Assembly: GCF_003945765.1 (NCBI RefSeq)
Contig: NZ_CP027712.1
Span: 1,674,001 to 1,738,000 of the forward strand
Direction of reading: 5' to 3'
DNA from: Pseudomonas chlororaphis subsp. chlororaphis
GTDB taxonomy: Bacteria > Pseudomonadota > Gammaproteobacteria > Pseudomonadales > Pseudomonadaceae
Length of the DNA stretch: 64,000 nucleotides
Of this stretch, positions 38,054 to 51,700 are shown in pieces (within the stretch, counting starts at the first letter, position 1; every line of letters starts with the position of its first letter). A program made the position numbers and the translations under genes. The notes below the pieces were generated by a model. The model saw nothing but the letters and a program-made list of their open reading frames with translations, did not search any database and was not told the DNA's origin.

Positions 38054-39760
38054 ATGTACTCACCCGCCCTCGCGGGGAGGTTGTGCCTGGCTTTGCTGTG
38101 CTTGACTCCGCTACACCTCGTTCATGCAGCTCCCACCCCCGGTGATACCGATCTGATCCGCGAACGCCAGGACCGCCTGCTCGAAGAGCAGCGCCGGCGC
38201 CTGGAAGAACTCAAGGACCTGCCCGGTAAAGAGGCCGCCCCCACGGCGCCGACCGCACCTGCCGACACCCGCTGTTTCCCGATCAAGGACATCGAGCTCA
38301 AGGGCGCCGACAGCCTGTCCGCCGCCGAGCAGGCGCGCCTGCTCAAGCCCTATATCGGCCAGTGCCTGGGTGTCAGCCAGCTCAACGAGCTGCTCAAGGT
38401 CATCACCGATCACTACCTCGAGAAGGGCCTGGTGACCAGCCGTGCCTACCTGCCGCAGCAGGACCTGTCCGGCGGCCACTTGAAGGTGCTGGTGGTCGAG
38501 GGCCGGCTCGAAGGCTTGAAGGGCGCGGCCGACAGCCAGCTGTCCGAGCGCGAGCTGGCCATGGCCTTTCCCGGCCAGGTCGGCGAGCGGGTCAACCTGC
38601 GGGAAATCGAACAGCTGGTGGACCAGCTCAACCGCCTGCCGTCGAACCAGGCGCAAATGGAGCTGGCGCCCGGCAAGGAGGTCGGTGGCAGCGAAGTGCT
38701 GGTCAAGAACACCGCGCAAAAGCCTTGGCGCGCCGGGCTGTCGCGCAGCAACGACGGCCAGCGCAGCACCGGCGAGCAGCAGTGGGGCACCACCTTCGAT
38801 TGGGACAGCCCGCTGGGGCTGGCCGACCAACTGATGTTGCGCGGTGGCCACGATGCCATGAGCGATCACCAGCACAGCTCCAACAACGCCATGCTCTATT
38901 ACAACCTGCCCTGGGGCTGGTGGAACTTCAGTTACACCTACAGCCAGAGCGAGTACCGCTCCCAGGCCCAGGCCAATGGTTTCAGCTTCAAGCAGACCGG
39001 CGACAGCCAGAACCACCAGTTGCGCGCCGAGCGGGTGATCCTGCGTGATGCGGTGAGCAAGACTTCGCTGAATGCCGGCCTGGCCTACCTGCGCACCAAT
39101 AACTTCATCGAAGACAGCAAGCTGGCCTTGAGCAGCAACCGCCTCAGCGAAGCCCAGTTCGGCATCAACCATGGCCGGCGCATCGGCGGTGCCTTCGTCA
39201 ACCTCGACCTGGGTATGCAGCACGGCATTGGCGCTTTCGACGCCCAGGACAATGGCCACCCGGGACCCGGCGAACCGAATGCGCGCTACCGCAAATACAC
39301 CGCCACCCTCAGTTACCTGCAGCCGTTCAAGCTGTGGGGCGAGTCGTTCAGCTTCAGCAGCCTGATGACCGGCCAGCGCAGCGAAGACGTGCTGTTCAGC
39401 CCGCAGCGCACCAGCCTGGGCGGGCAGTCGTCGATTCGCGGGTACAAGGACCAGTCGCTGTCCGGCGACAGCGGCGGTTACTGGCGCAACGACCTGCGCT
39501 GGAGCCGTCCGGTGACCTGGGCCTGGCTACAGCCTCTGTTCACTGAGTACGGCAGCAGCCTGGGCTACGACCAGGGCGTCATCCGGGGCGATCGCTACAA
39601 CGGCGAGCAGCACGGGCGCCTGTCGAGCAACTCCCTGGAGCTGTTCGCCCGCGGCCGGCACCTGGCGACCAGCGTGACCTTCGCCCATTCCCTTGAACGC
39701 CCGGATGTCCTGAGCGAGCGCGAAGCGCCGATCTACTTCCGCCTGGACTTCTTCCTCTGA
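38054..39760 (+). CDS. Two-partner secretion outer-membrane transporter (TpsB; FhaC/ShlB/CdiB family)
   Basis: This 568-residue protein starts at ATG 38054 after GAGGGACC, with a signal peptide ending near LVHAAP. A short coiled segment (RERQDRLLEEQRRRLEEL) resembles the plug helix, then two POTRA domains at about 75-225 (CFPIKDIELKGADSLSAAEQ; LKVLVVEGRLEG), and a 16-strand barrel with the conserved loop-6 motif SIRGYKDQSLSGDSGGYWRN. It exports the TpsA protein encoded 25 bases downstream. By itself it does not distinguish adhesin from CDI systems. Confidence 0.95.
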   Translation: MYSPALAGRLCLALLCLTPLHLVHAAPTPGDTDLIRERQDRLLEEQRRRLEELKDLPGKEAAPTAPTAPADTRCFPIKDIELKGADSLSAAEQARLLKPYIGQCLGVSQLNELLKVITDHYLEKGLVTSRAYLPQQDLSGGHLKVLVVEGRLEGLKGAADSQLSERELAMAFPGQVGERVNLREIEQLVDQLNRLPSNQAQMELAPGKEVGGSEVLVKNTAQKPWRAGLSRSNDGQRSTGEQQWGTTFDWDSPLGLADQLMLRGGHDAMSDHQHSSNNAMLYYNLPWGWWNFSYTYSQSEYRSQAQANGFSFKQTGDSQNHQLRAERVILRDAVSKTSLNAGLAYLRTNNFIEDSKLALSSNRLSEAQFGINHGRRIGGAFVNLDLGMQHGIGAFDAQDNGHPGPGEPNARYRKYTATLSYLQPFKLWGESFSFSSLMTGQRSEDVLFSPQRTSLGGQSSIRGYKDQSLSGDSGGYWRNDLRWSRPVTWAWLQPLFTEYGSSLGYDQGVIRGDRYNGEQHGRLSSNSLELFARGRHLATSVTFAHSLERPDVLSEREAPIYFRLDFFL

Positions 39761-39785
39761 TTCGCGTTTTTCCGAGACCTTCGAC

Positions 39786-42700
39786 ATGGATGTTCGCCAA
39801 TTCGCTTTCCTGGCCCGCCAGCCTTCTGCCGCCCTGAAAACCCGCGAGCACTTCTGCGGCCTACCCAAGCGCGGCCTGGCGTTCATCCTGGCCAACGCCA
39901 TGTTCTGGCAACCGCTGTGGGCCCAGGCGGAAGGCATCGTGGTCAGCGCGCCGGGCACCAGCCTGGGGCAGGCGGGCAACGGCGTACCCATCGTCAATAT
40001 CGCCACGCCCAATGGCAGCGGCCTGTCGCATAACCAGTTCCACGACTACAACGTCGGCCAGCAGGGCGTGATCCTCAACAACGCCACCGACCGCACGCAG
40101 AGCACCCAACTGGGCGGGATCATCGTCGGCAACCCGAACCTCAAGGGCGTCGCGGCGCAAACCATCCTCAACGAAGTCAACGGCGGCAGCCCCAGCCAGC
40201 TGCGCGGCTACACCGAAGTGGCAGGGCAGTCGGCCCATGTGATCGTCGCCAACCCCTATGGCATCAGTTGCAACGGCTGCGGCTTCATCAACACCCCGAA
40301 AGCCACCCTGACCACCGGCAAGCCGGTGATCGAAAACGGCCAGCTCACGCGCTATCAGGTCGATCAGGGGCAAGTGACCATCGACGGCGCCCAGCTCAAC
40401 GCCAGCAACGTCGACCGCTTCGAAATCATCACCCGCAGCGCCAGGATCAACGCCGAGATCCAGGCGAACAACCTGACCATCGTCACCGGCCGCAACGACG
40501 TCGACGCCCGCACCCTGAACGCCACGGCGCGCGCCGACGACGGCAGCACCAAGCCGGAATTGGCCATCGACTCCTCGGCCCTGGGCGGGATGTACGCCGG
40601 GGCGATCAGGCTGGTGGGCACCGAGGCCGGGGTCGGGGTAAAACTCGACGGCAAACTGATCGCCAGCGGCGGCGATATCCAGCTCGATGCCAACGGCCAA
40701 CTGCGCATGGTCGACGCCTCGGCGGCCAATGGCGCGGTCAAGGTCAAGGCAGCGAGTCTGGATGCCCAAGGATCGGTCCATGCCGGCAGCGCACTCACAG
40801 TGCAAACCCAGGGCGACCTGAATAACCGGCAAAACCTGACCGCGCGCGACAGCATCACCCTCAGCGCCGGTGGGCAACTGAGCAACAACGGCATCATCGA
40901 AGCCGGGGTCAATGCCGATAACAGCCGCAATGCCAATGGCGATGTCAGCCTGAGCGCGCAGAGCCTCAATAACAGCGGCAAGAGCGTGATCGCCAGTCGT
41001 AATTTGACGGTCAATGCGGTGCAGAGTCTGAACAACCAAGGCGGCACCTTGAGCGCCGGGCAGAGCGCCAACGTCAGCGCCGCGACCCTGGATAACCAGA
41101 ACAAGGGGCGGGTGCTGAGCAGCGGCAGTCTCGAACTCACGGCCGGTCAGGTGCTCAACGGCCGGGGCCTGATCAGCGGCGACGGCAACCTCAGCGCCAC
41201 ATTGGGCCATCTGAATAACCACGATGGCGAAGTCTCCAGCGCCGGTATCACCACCCTGACGGCCAACAGCCTGTACAACAGCGGCGGTCAGGTCACCGGT
41301 GACGTGGCGTTGAACATCGGCTTGATCGGCGCCCTGAACAACCAGGGCGGTGTCCTGGGTTCCGCCAAGCGTGTGAGCATCAGCGCCGCCAGCCTGGATA
41401 ACAGCCATGCAGGCAGCCTGGCCAGCGATGGCAGCCTGACCACGCGGATCGTGGGCCTGTTCGATAACCAGAGCGCAGGAGACCTGGGTGCCAAGGGGGT
41501 GGTGGACCTGCAGGCTGGTAGTCTCGACAACCGTGGCGGCAGCCTGACCGGCAAGGATCGCCTGAGCCTGGACACGGCTTTGCTGGACAACCGCGCAGGC
41601 AAGGTACGCACCGACAAACACCTGCAACTCGATGTGCGCCAGCTCGACAATCGCGACAAAGGCGTGATCACCAGTCAGGCTGGGATCGGCCTGACCGGTA
41701 CCCGCCTGGACAACCGCGGCGGCTTGCTCAGCGCCGTCGGCCCAGTGACGCTCAAGGCTCAGAACGTGCAAAACGCCCTGGGGCGGATCGCCAGCCAAGG
41801 CGATGTACATGCGACCGTCGACACCTTCCAACAACAGGGCGGCACCCTGGTGGCGCAAGGCAACCTGACGCTGATCGGCAGTGTTCTCGACAACCGTGAC
41901 AACAGTCTGGTCGCGGCAACAAAAGCGCTGAAACTCGAGGTTCAGGGCATCGACAACCGCGCCGGAAAACTGTCCAGCGGAATCACCACTGAAGTTGACG
42001 GCCAGCAGCTCGACAACAGTGACGGTGGCAGAGTCCTGGCCGGTAGCGATCTGGAGCTGAAGGTTGGCCGTCTTATCAATCAGAGCAAGGGGCTGATCCA
42101 GGGCAAGGGCACCACGACGCTGAACAGCCAGAGCCTGGATAACACCGATGGCGAGATCGACAGCCACAACGGGCTGGAGATCACTCTGGCCGGTGGGCTC
42201 GACAACACCCGCGGGCTGGTCCGCAGCGACCGCCCCCTGACCCTGGGCACCAGCAAACTGACGAACACCGCCGGCCGTATCGAGAGCGTGGAAGACCTGT
42301 CGATCACCAGCCGTGGCGAACTGCTCAATCAGGGTGGCTCCATCAAGTCCGAGAAGGGCCTGACTGTCGCCAGCGGCCCTCTCGATAACAGCCAGAAGGG
42401 CCTGCTGTCCGGCAAGCACGCCACGCAAATCACCGCGACGACCTTCAACAACAGCCAGGGTGGAAGCCTGCGCAGTGAAAGCAGCCTTGGCCTGATCGCC
42501 ACCCAGGTCAATAACGCCGGTGGCAGCATCAGCAGCGCACAGGACCTCACGGCCAGCGTGACCGGGCTCGATCAGCAACACGGGGAGCTGTTCAGCGAAG
42601 CCGCCCTGAGCCTGGACCTGAACAACGGACAGCTCAATAACCAGGGCGGCTACATCCATGCGCCGGGAGTCCTGCTGCTCAAGAACCTGAAGGGCGTCGA

Positions 42701-45700
42701 CAACCGAAAGGGTGAGATTTCCAGCGCCCGGGCTTTCAGCCTGGAAGCGCAAAGCCTGGACAACAACGGCGCCAAGCTGATCAGTGACCAGGGGCTGACA
42801 CTGCGTATCGCCGAGGCCCTGAACAACGTGAAGGGCCTGGTCAGCGCCAGTTCCCTCGACAGCCACAGCGCCAGCCTGGACAACACTGATGGCGTGCTCG
42901 GCACGACCGGCGACCTGGACCTGAAGGTCGATACGGTTTTCGCTAACCAGCGGGGCACCGTTGTCGCCGACGGCGCGTTGCTGCTCACCGCCGCCAGCCT
43001 GGACAACCGCGCTGCCGATATCTCCGGCAAACAGGATGTGACCGCTCGGATCGGCACCCTGGACAATCAGGGCGGCAAGTTGATCGCCACTGGTGTGCTG
43101 GACCTGACGGGGGCGAGCCTGGATAACCGCCAAGGCGGTCTGGTAGGGGCTACAAAAGCGCTGAAACTCAAGGTCGATACGCTCGATAACCGAAGCGGCG
43201 AGCTTTCTACCCAGGCCGGCCTGAGCCTGACCGGCAAGCACCTGGATAACAGCGACCAGGGTCTGGTCGAGGCCCATGACACGCTGACCCTCAAGGTCGA
43301 TGAGGTGATCAACCAGGCTGTCGGCTTGATCAATGCGCTGGCCGACCTGACGATCACGGGCGGGCGTATCGATAACCGCAGTGGGAAAATCAAAAGCCAG
43401 CAAGGCCTGGACCTCACACTCAAGGGCAATCTGCAAAACAACCAAGGGCTGATCGATAGCCAAAGCACCCTTGATGTGGCCGCGGCAGCCCTGGACAACA
43501 GCGACGGTCGTCTCATGAGCGCTGCTGCGCTGGACCTCGGCGCTCGTGGCGCCTTGACCAACGTGGGCGGCAAGCTGGTGAGCGAGGGTGGCGTGCAGTT
43601 ACGCAGCGCCAGCCTGGACAACAGCCACAAAGGCGTGATCAGCGGCAAGGGCGCGGTACAGGTCACCACTGGCGACTTCGATAACAGCCAGGCCGGCAGC
43701 CTCGACAGTGGCGACACCCTGGACCTGACGGCGGCAAAACTGACCAACGCGGCCGGGCGCATCGGCAGTGACAAGGCACTCACCGCGAAGGTCAGCAGCC
43801 TTGAACAGCAGGGCGGCAGTCTGTTCAGCAACACCAGCCTGAGCCTGGACCTGAACCATGGCCGGCTGAACAACCGGGACGGTTTCATTCACGCGCCGGG
43901 TGCGCTGCTGCTGAAAAACCTCAGTGACCTCGACAATCGCAACGGCGAAATCTCCAGCGACGCGGCCTACGAACTCAACGCCAAGAGCCTGAACAACGAT
44001 GGCGGCCAACTGCTCGGTAACCAGGCGTTGACCCTGCGTATCGAACAGGCGCTCAGCTCCATCAAGGGCAAGATCGGTGCCGCGGCGCTGGAGGTAGAGG
44101 CCGCCAGCCTGGACAACAGCGCCGGTGCGTTGACCAGCCGCTCGGGGCTGAAACTGACGGTACAGGGGCCACTGACCAACCAGGACCAGGGGCTGATCAA
44201 TGCCATTAACGGCTTGAGTATCGCCAGCGGTGACTTGAACAACCGCCACGGTTCCGTGCTGGCGGGTGACTGGCTGAACCTGTCGGCCAAGGCGCTGAAC
44301 AACACAGACAGCGGGCTGATCAACAGTAAAGGCGCATTGGAGCTGACCGCGCATCAGTTGGACTCAAGCGATGCCGGCGAGGTGTCGGCCAAGGCCGACA
44401 TGAACCTCAAGGTCATGGGGCTGACGCAGCGCGGCGGTCGCCTGTTGGGCGACGGCGCGGTGACCCTGGACCTGGCCAATGGCGATCTCGACAACAGCCT
44501 CGGCCGACTGAATGCCAAAGGCTTGTTGAGCATCAAGCAACTGCAGGACCTGAAGAACCAGCAGGGGACATTGTCCAGTCGCCAAGGCTTCACGCTGACG
44601 GGCCGCACCCTGGATAACAGCCAAGGCAAGTTGATCAGTGAGGCGGCGCTGGGTGTCGTGTCCGGCCAGTTGCTGAATGCCAATGGCCTGGTGTCGGGGA
44701 TCAAGGGCCTGACCGTCGAGGCAGGGAGCCTGGACAACCGCAACCACGGGACGCTCTCCAGCAAGGAGGGCAACCTGGCCGTTGACGTCAGCGGCGCCCT
44801 GCTGAACAGCGGCGCCGGCGCCCTGGCCAGCAATGGCACGCTCAAGCTGAGCGCCGCGAGCCTGGACAACAGCGGCGAAGGGGTGGTCTCCAGTGTCGGC
44901 GGCCAGACGCTCACGGTCGCCGGCCTGCTGAATAACGCGGGCGGCGGTCTGCTCGACAGCGGTGCCACCCTTGATCTCAAGGCGGCAACCTTGAATAACC
45001 AGGCCGGCAACCTCAGTGCGTTGCAATCGGTCGATCTGCGCGCCGGCAGCCTGGACAACAGTGGCGGCAGCCTGGCGACCAAAGGTGCCCTGACCCTGGA
45101 CGTGGCGGGTCACCTGGACAACGTCCTGGGTACCCTCAGCAGTGACGGGGCCTTGCTGCTCAAGCGCGCGACTCACGTTGATAACCGCGGCGGCAAACTG
45201 ATCGGCCAGGATCTGTTGACCTTCAACGCCGACAGCCTGGACAACCGAGACCACGGCACCGTGGCGGCCAACCGGCAAGCCATCCTGACTGTCGCGGGAG
45301 CTGTCCAGAATGCCCAGGGCGGTTTGATTTACAGCCGTGATGCCGGCCTTGAGCTGAAGGCTGCCAGCCTCGACAACAGCAAGGCCGCGGTGCAAAGCCA
45401 GAACGGCCTGACGCTGAATATCAGCGGCGACTTCAACAACCAGGGCGGCAAGGTCATCGGTCAGGACGGCGCGGTCAGCATTACCGCGGCCAACCTCGAC
45501 AACCGTGGCGGGGTGCTATCGAGCCTCAAGGGCGCGCTTGAAACCCATATCAGTGGCGTGCTGCTCAACGGTTATGACCTGAATGACCAGCGCCAGCGTG
45601 GCGTGATCGAAGCCCAGCGCTTGAACCTGCGTGCCTTGGCCGGGTTGAACAACAACGGGGGGCGCATTGCCGCGCGCCAGGGCGATGTCATCGTCAACAC

Positions 45701-48700
45701 CGCCGGCTTCGACAACCGCAATGGCGGGCTTTATGCCAGCGGCCAGCTTGGCGTCACCGCGACTACGTTCGACAACGGCGGCGACAAGGGCGGGCAGGTT
45801 GCCGGTCAAGGCATCGATCTCGGCTTGAGCGGTGCATTGAACAACCGCCTGGGGGTTATCGAGAGCGACACCTCGCTGCTCATCCGAGCGGCCAGTATCG
45901 ACAACGCTCAGGGTCAGCTACGGGCCGCCGGGAGCGGCGGTAAGAGCCTGTTCCAGATCAGCGGTTTGCTGGACAACCGTAACGGCCGCATCGAAGTGGC
46001 CAGTACCGACCTGGGCCTCGGCGCGACGAGCTTGCAGAATGCCGGCGGCACCCTGCTGCACTCCGGCAAGGGGCAATTCGATATCTCGATGGCCAACGTC
46101 AGTGGGGCGGGCGGCACCCTGGTCACCCAAGGGGGGCTGACCCTCAATGCCGACTCGTGGAGCAACACCAGCGTGATCCAGGCTGGACGCCTGAAGGTCA
46201 ACGTCAACAACTTCTACCAGAGTGCCGGCGGCCAGTTGCTGGCCTCCAACAGCTTTGACGGTGGTGGCGGCAACTGGAACAACGATGGCCTGATCGCCAG
46301 TGACGGCAGCCTGAGCCTGCAACTGTCCGGCGCCTACGGTGGCAATGGGCGACTGACCAGCCTGGGCGACATGAGCTTCGGCGCCGCCCAGCTCGACCTG
46401 CCAGGCGCCGCGACTATCACCGGGGGCGGCAACACGCGGATCAATGTCGGCGGAGTGCTCACCAATCGCGGACGCTTGAGCTCCGCCCAGGGGCTGACGG
46501 TCAATGCCGGGACTATCAATAACTATGGTTCGCTCGGCAGCGCCGGGGCGCTGACCCTCAATGCCGGGACGCTGCTCAATTCCGGTGTCAGCGATGCCGA
46601 GCACAGCTCGATCTTCAGCGGCGGCGACATGCAGTTGCTGGGCAACACCTTCAGCAATCGCTATGCCGACGTTTTCAGCATGGGCAGCCTGCTGGTGGCC
46701 GCCAATGCCGGGCAGGCCCAGTCGAGCCTGCTGGAAAACCGCTCCGGCACGATCGAAAGCCTGGGCGACATGACCATTCGCGCCATGACGGTGAAGAACG
46801 TCATGGACATCCTCACCTACTCGGAACACGAGAAGTACTACGCCGCAATCACTGAGTTGCCGTGCGGCCCCTTTGGGGTATGCCATGTCAAGAAGCATGG
46901 CAATCGGCGTAATGCGGTCTGGCAGCTCACCGAGCGTGATCGCCTGCAGGTGACCGCCAGTACGGCGGCCTCCAGTATCTCCAGCGGTGGGCAGCTGGAC
47001 ATCGGTGCCCAGGAGCTGAGCAACGAAAGCAGTTTTATCGCCTCCTCCGGCAACCTGGCGATCAACGCCGTCAGCATCAAGAACCAGGGTGTGGTGCCCC
47101 AGGACATTGAAACCACCACCATCAAATACAACCATGTGGATGAGTACCAAGGTGCGGTCGCTGCGGTGGCTGCCTTCAATGCCAGAAATGGCACCAAGCC
47201 GTCTGCTACTTTCGAAGCCGACCTGGCGCGGTTCAATGCCCTGATGACCGGTACTCGAAAACTGGCGGGTGGTGGTACCAAGGCTCTGGCAAGCAGCGAC
47301 GGCAAGCGCTTCGACGCCATCATCCAGTCCGGCGCCAGCGTCCAGCTCAACGCTTCGGAGAAGATCGACAACGGCGTGGTGCGTGGTTACTACGCCTATG
47401 TCGGCGGCGGCAAGAAGACCGGCGACACTTCGACGGGCAGTCAGTATTCGACGCCGATCTATATCAACTCGCAATTGCCGCCGGATCTGGCCAAGCAGCA
47501 GGTCAACCCCTTGGCCCTGCCAGGCTTCACGTTGCCGGTCGGGCAACACGGCCTGTTCCGCCTGAGCAGCGAAGGGGCCGGCGACACCGCGGCGACCCAG
47601 CGCAACCCGGCACCGATGGACTGGAGCATGGGCAGCATCAGCCTGAGATTCGCCGAGCGCGAGCAGAACCTGGCCCAGAGTCAGGCGCGGGCGCTCCAGG
47701 TCGATGCGCTGGTTCCGGTGGCCGCGACTGAGCGCAAGCTGGCGCAGGTTGGCGCGGTGCAGCCTGGTGTCGATGCCAGTCTGCCGATGATTAGCGTCAC
47801 GACCCCGACGGACAGTGGAACGGCTACTCAAGGGCCGGTATACAGCCGTACCCCGGCGCAACAGGTGCAAGGCAGCATTGTGCGGGTCCAGGGCATCCCG
47901 ACGCTCGACAATCCCCCTCAAGCGCACAAATACCTGGTTGAAACCAACCCGGTGCTGACCAACCAGAAACAGTTCATGAGCTCGGACTACCTGCTGTCGA
48001 ACCTGGGTTACAACCCCGACAACAGCTGGAAACGCCTGGGCGACGGTTTCTACGAACAACGGCTGATCCAGCAGGCGGTGGTCGCCCGTACCGGCCAACG
48101 TTTCATCGATGGCCAGGACTCCGACGAGAAGCTGTTCAAGTACCTGATGGATAACGCGCTGCAGAGCAAGCAGCAGCTCAACCTGGCGATCGGCACCTCA
48201 CTGACCTCCGAGCAGGTCGCGGCCCTGACCCACGACATCGTCTGGCTCGAATCGCACCCGGTAAATGGCGAGAACGTGCTGGTGCCGGTGCTGTACATGG
48301 CCCACGCCAACAACCGCCTGGCCGCCAACGGCGCGCTGATCGCCGGGCAGGACATCAGCCTGATCGCCGGCAAGGACCTGCTCAACGCCGGCACCCTGCG
48401 CGCCACCAACAACCTCTCGGCCAAGGCGGGCAACGACCTGGTCAACAGCGGGCTGATCGAAGCCGGCAATCGCCTGGACCTGCTGGCGGGCAACAACTTG
48501 GTGAACAAGGCGGGCGGCATCATCGCCGGTCGCGATGTGAACCTGAGCGCGCTCAACGGCGACCTGATCAACGAACGCACGGTCACCCGCCACCAGAACA
48601 GCGGCGGCGATCTGCAACAACGGCGTGACTTCCTCGACAGCGCCGCGCGTATCGAAGCCGCCAATGACCTGACGCTCAAGGCCGGTCGCGATTTCAATAA

Positions 48701-51700
48701 TGCCGGTGGCGTGCTGCAAGCCGCGCGTGACACCACCATCAACGCCGGCCGGGACGCCAACCTCACCGCTGTCGAACAGCAGGACAACGAGACGCGGACC
48801 AACTCCCTGCACACCAGCACCAGCCAGCACGGCTCGGTGCTCACCAGCGGCCGCGACCTGACGATCAACAGCGGCCGCGACCTGTCGGCCATCGCCAGCC
48901 AGATCGACGCCAAACGCAACCTCGCCCTGGCCGCCACCGGCAACCTGACCCTGGCCTCGGCGGCGGACGAACAGCACTCGTACTCCAGCTCGAAGAAGTA
49001 CAAGGGGCAGTCGGACAAGGTCAGTCAGGTGGCCACGGCGGTGACCGCAGGTGGCAGTGTGGCCCTCAGTGCCGGCAAGGATCTGGAACTGATTGCCAGT
49101 CGGGTGAGTGCCGGAGACGAGGCGTATCTGGTGGCCGGTGGCAACCTGGCGCTGGAGTCCGCGGAGGACAGCAACTACAGCTTCTACAGCAAGACCAAGA
49201 AGAGCTCGTCGGGCAAGAAGAGTCGGCTTGATGAGGTGGCTAGCACCACCAACATCGCCAGTTCTGTTACCTCGGGAACCGACAGTGTACTGGTCGCAGG
49301 GAATGACTTGCTGATCAAGGGTAGTGATGTCACCGCGGAAAAAGGTGCCGCGAAGTTGATGGCGGGTAATGACGTTCAAATCCTGGCTGTTAGCGACTCA
49401 AATAGTGCCCGTCACGAAAGCAGTAAAAGCAAAAGCAGCTGGGGTGGTCTGAAGTCGAGCAAGGTCAAGGATCAGGTAGCCGAGACCCAAACCACGGCAG
49501 TCGGCAGCGTCATCTCCGGCAACACCGTGGAAGTGGCGGCCAAGCGCGACGCGACCGTAACAGGCTCGGCATTGGTCAGTACTCAGGACCTGGCAGTTCA
49601 GGCCGGGCGCGACCTGACCATCGATGCGGCCGAAAACACCTTCACCCGTAGTGAGTTGCATAAGCAGAAGAACCGTGACCTGACGGGAGTTCTCACGGCC
49701 AACAATCTGGGCGTGGACGACATCACGGGCAACCAGCATCTGTCGATCAGGAGCGGGAACCACACCGGTAAGGCGGCGCAAACCACCTTGACGGGCAGTA
49801 CCGTGGGATCGAGTGAAGGTAGTGTGAGACTTGAGGCTGGGCGCGAACTGAAGGTGGTGGCCAGTGATTTGGTCAGCACCAAGGAGATGAATCTTACCGG
49901 TTCCAATGTGACCATCGCCGCGGGTGCGGAAACTGCCACGCAAAGCAGCACTGACAGCTCGAAGAGTCTTGCAGTGGGCCGGGTAGTCGGTGGCATGGTG
50001 GTCGATACGTACAAGAGCATTCGCAATGATGTACGTGCGGCCAGGGATGCAGATGATAGTCGTTTGAAAGCGGTCAAGGGGGCGCAGGCATTGCTCTCTG
50101 CCTACAACGCGGCCGACAGCTTCAGCGCCGATGCGGCGAATCAATCCCAAGGTAAGCCAGCCAACAGCAGTGGTTCGCTTATCAAGATTGGGACCGAGTT
50201 GGGTTCGACCCGGAGTAAAAGTACCAGCGAGTATCGCAGTGAAACGGCCAAGCAATCGAGCTTGACCAGTGGTGCGGGTCTGGTCATTTCGGCGGTAGGG
50301 GATGCGGCGGGTACCCAGGGCGATATTCATGTCGTGGGTAGTAGCCTCAAGGCAAAAGATACGCTGTTGATGGCGAAAAACGACATCACTCTGGAAAGCG
50401 CGCAGGACCGTGCGCAATGGGATAACCAGAGCCGCAACAGCAAGACCAGTATCGGCGCCAGCTTCAATATTGGTGATCAGAACGGCTTCACTCTGGATCT
50501 CGGCGCACAGATGGCCAAAGGCATGGGTAAGGGGCACTCGGTTACCCAGGTCAACAGCACCGTGGATACCGGCTTGCTCATGCTGAAAAGTGGTCAGGAC
50601 ACCACCTTGGCCGGCGCCCAGGTACGGGCCGATACCATCAAGGCGGATGTGGGAGGCAATCTCAATATCGTCTCCCGGCAGGACGAAGCTGATCAGAAAA
50701 ACCGACAGACGAGTGGAGGTTTCGGCGCCAGCATCTGTGTACCGCCGTTCTGCTACGGCTCCATAGTGACCGCCAGCGGCAATATTGCTGGCAGCAAGAT
50801 GAACAGCGATTACCAGGCGGTGACTGACCAGACCGGACTCTATGCAGGTAAAGGGGGATACGACATTTATGTTGGGGCCAACACCCAACTGCAAGGCGGA
50901 GTGATTGCCAGTGAAGCCAGTGCCGACAAGAACCATCTCGATACCGGCCGCCTGATCGTCAGCGACATCAAGAACAGCAGTGAAATAAAGAGCCAGTCGG
51001 CCAGCCTGAGCGCTTCCTACACCAGCACCAAATGGGACAAGCCGGGCGGACCGCAGACGCCTGACAGTGAAAGGAAATGGGCACACTCGGAAACCGGTGG
51101 CACCCTGCCGCTGGCGCTCAAGGAGTCTGATCACAGCAGCACTCGCAGTGCCATCAGCGAGGGCACCATCACGGTTCGTGATCCAGCGGGCGCCCAGGAT
51201 CTGGTGGGGCTGAATCGCGATACCAGCAATGCGAATCAGCATCTTGACCGGCCGGACGAGAAGAAAATGCAGGAGCGCATGGACCTGATCCAGAGTTCTG
51301 CGCAGCTAGCGAGTACCACCATCAATCTGATAGCTAAAGCCAAGGCGGATTCTGCTAAAGAGCTGCTAAGCAAAGCCAAAACTTCTGAAGAGAAGGAGAA
51401 GGCCAACACGGCCCTTGCGGATGCTGCTAGCTGGAGCGTCGGTGGTGACAAACGCATCATGGCTGACATTGCCTCGGGCCTGATTGCGGCGGGCCTCGGA
51501 GGTGTTGGTGGCACGACTGCAGTTGGCATCGTTGCCAATACCACGGCCAATGACACCTTCAAAAAGATTGGTGATTACGCCGATGCACAGAAGCGCAATG
51601 CTACCGAAGACATCAGCCGAGCGGCATGGGCTGAAGGTGGCGCTGCCCGGGTATTGCTTCACGCCTTGGCCGGTGCTGCGATGGGGCTGTCGAGCGGCTC

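Noticed and set aside
39861..43463. 1200-codon minus-strand frame over the TpsA shaft (also 45918-48098, 48198-49379 and 49398-51242)
   Set aside because: Mirror of the repetitive LDNRGG coding pattern; no ribosome binding site and no known domain.
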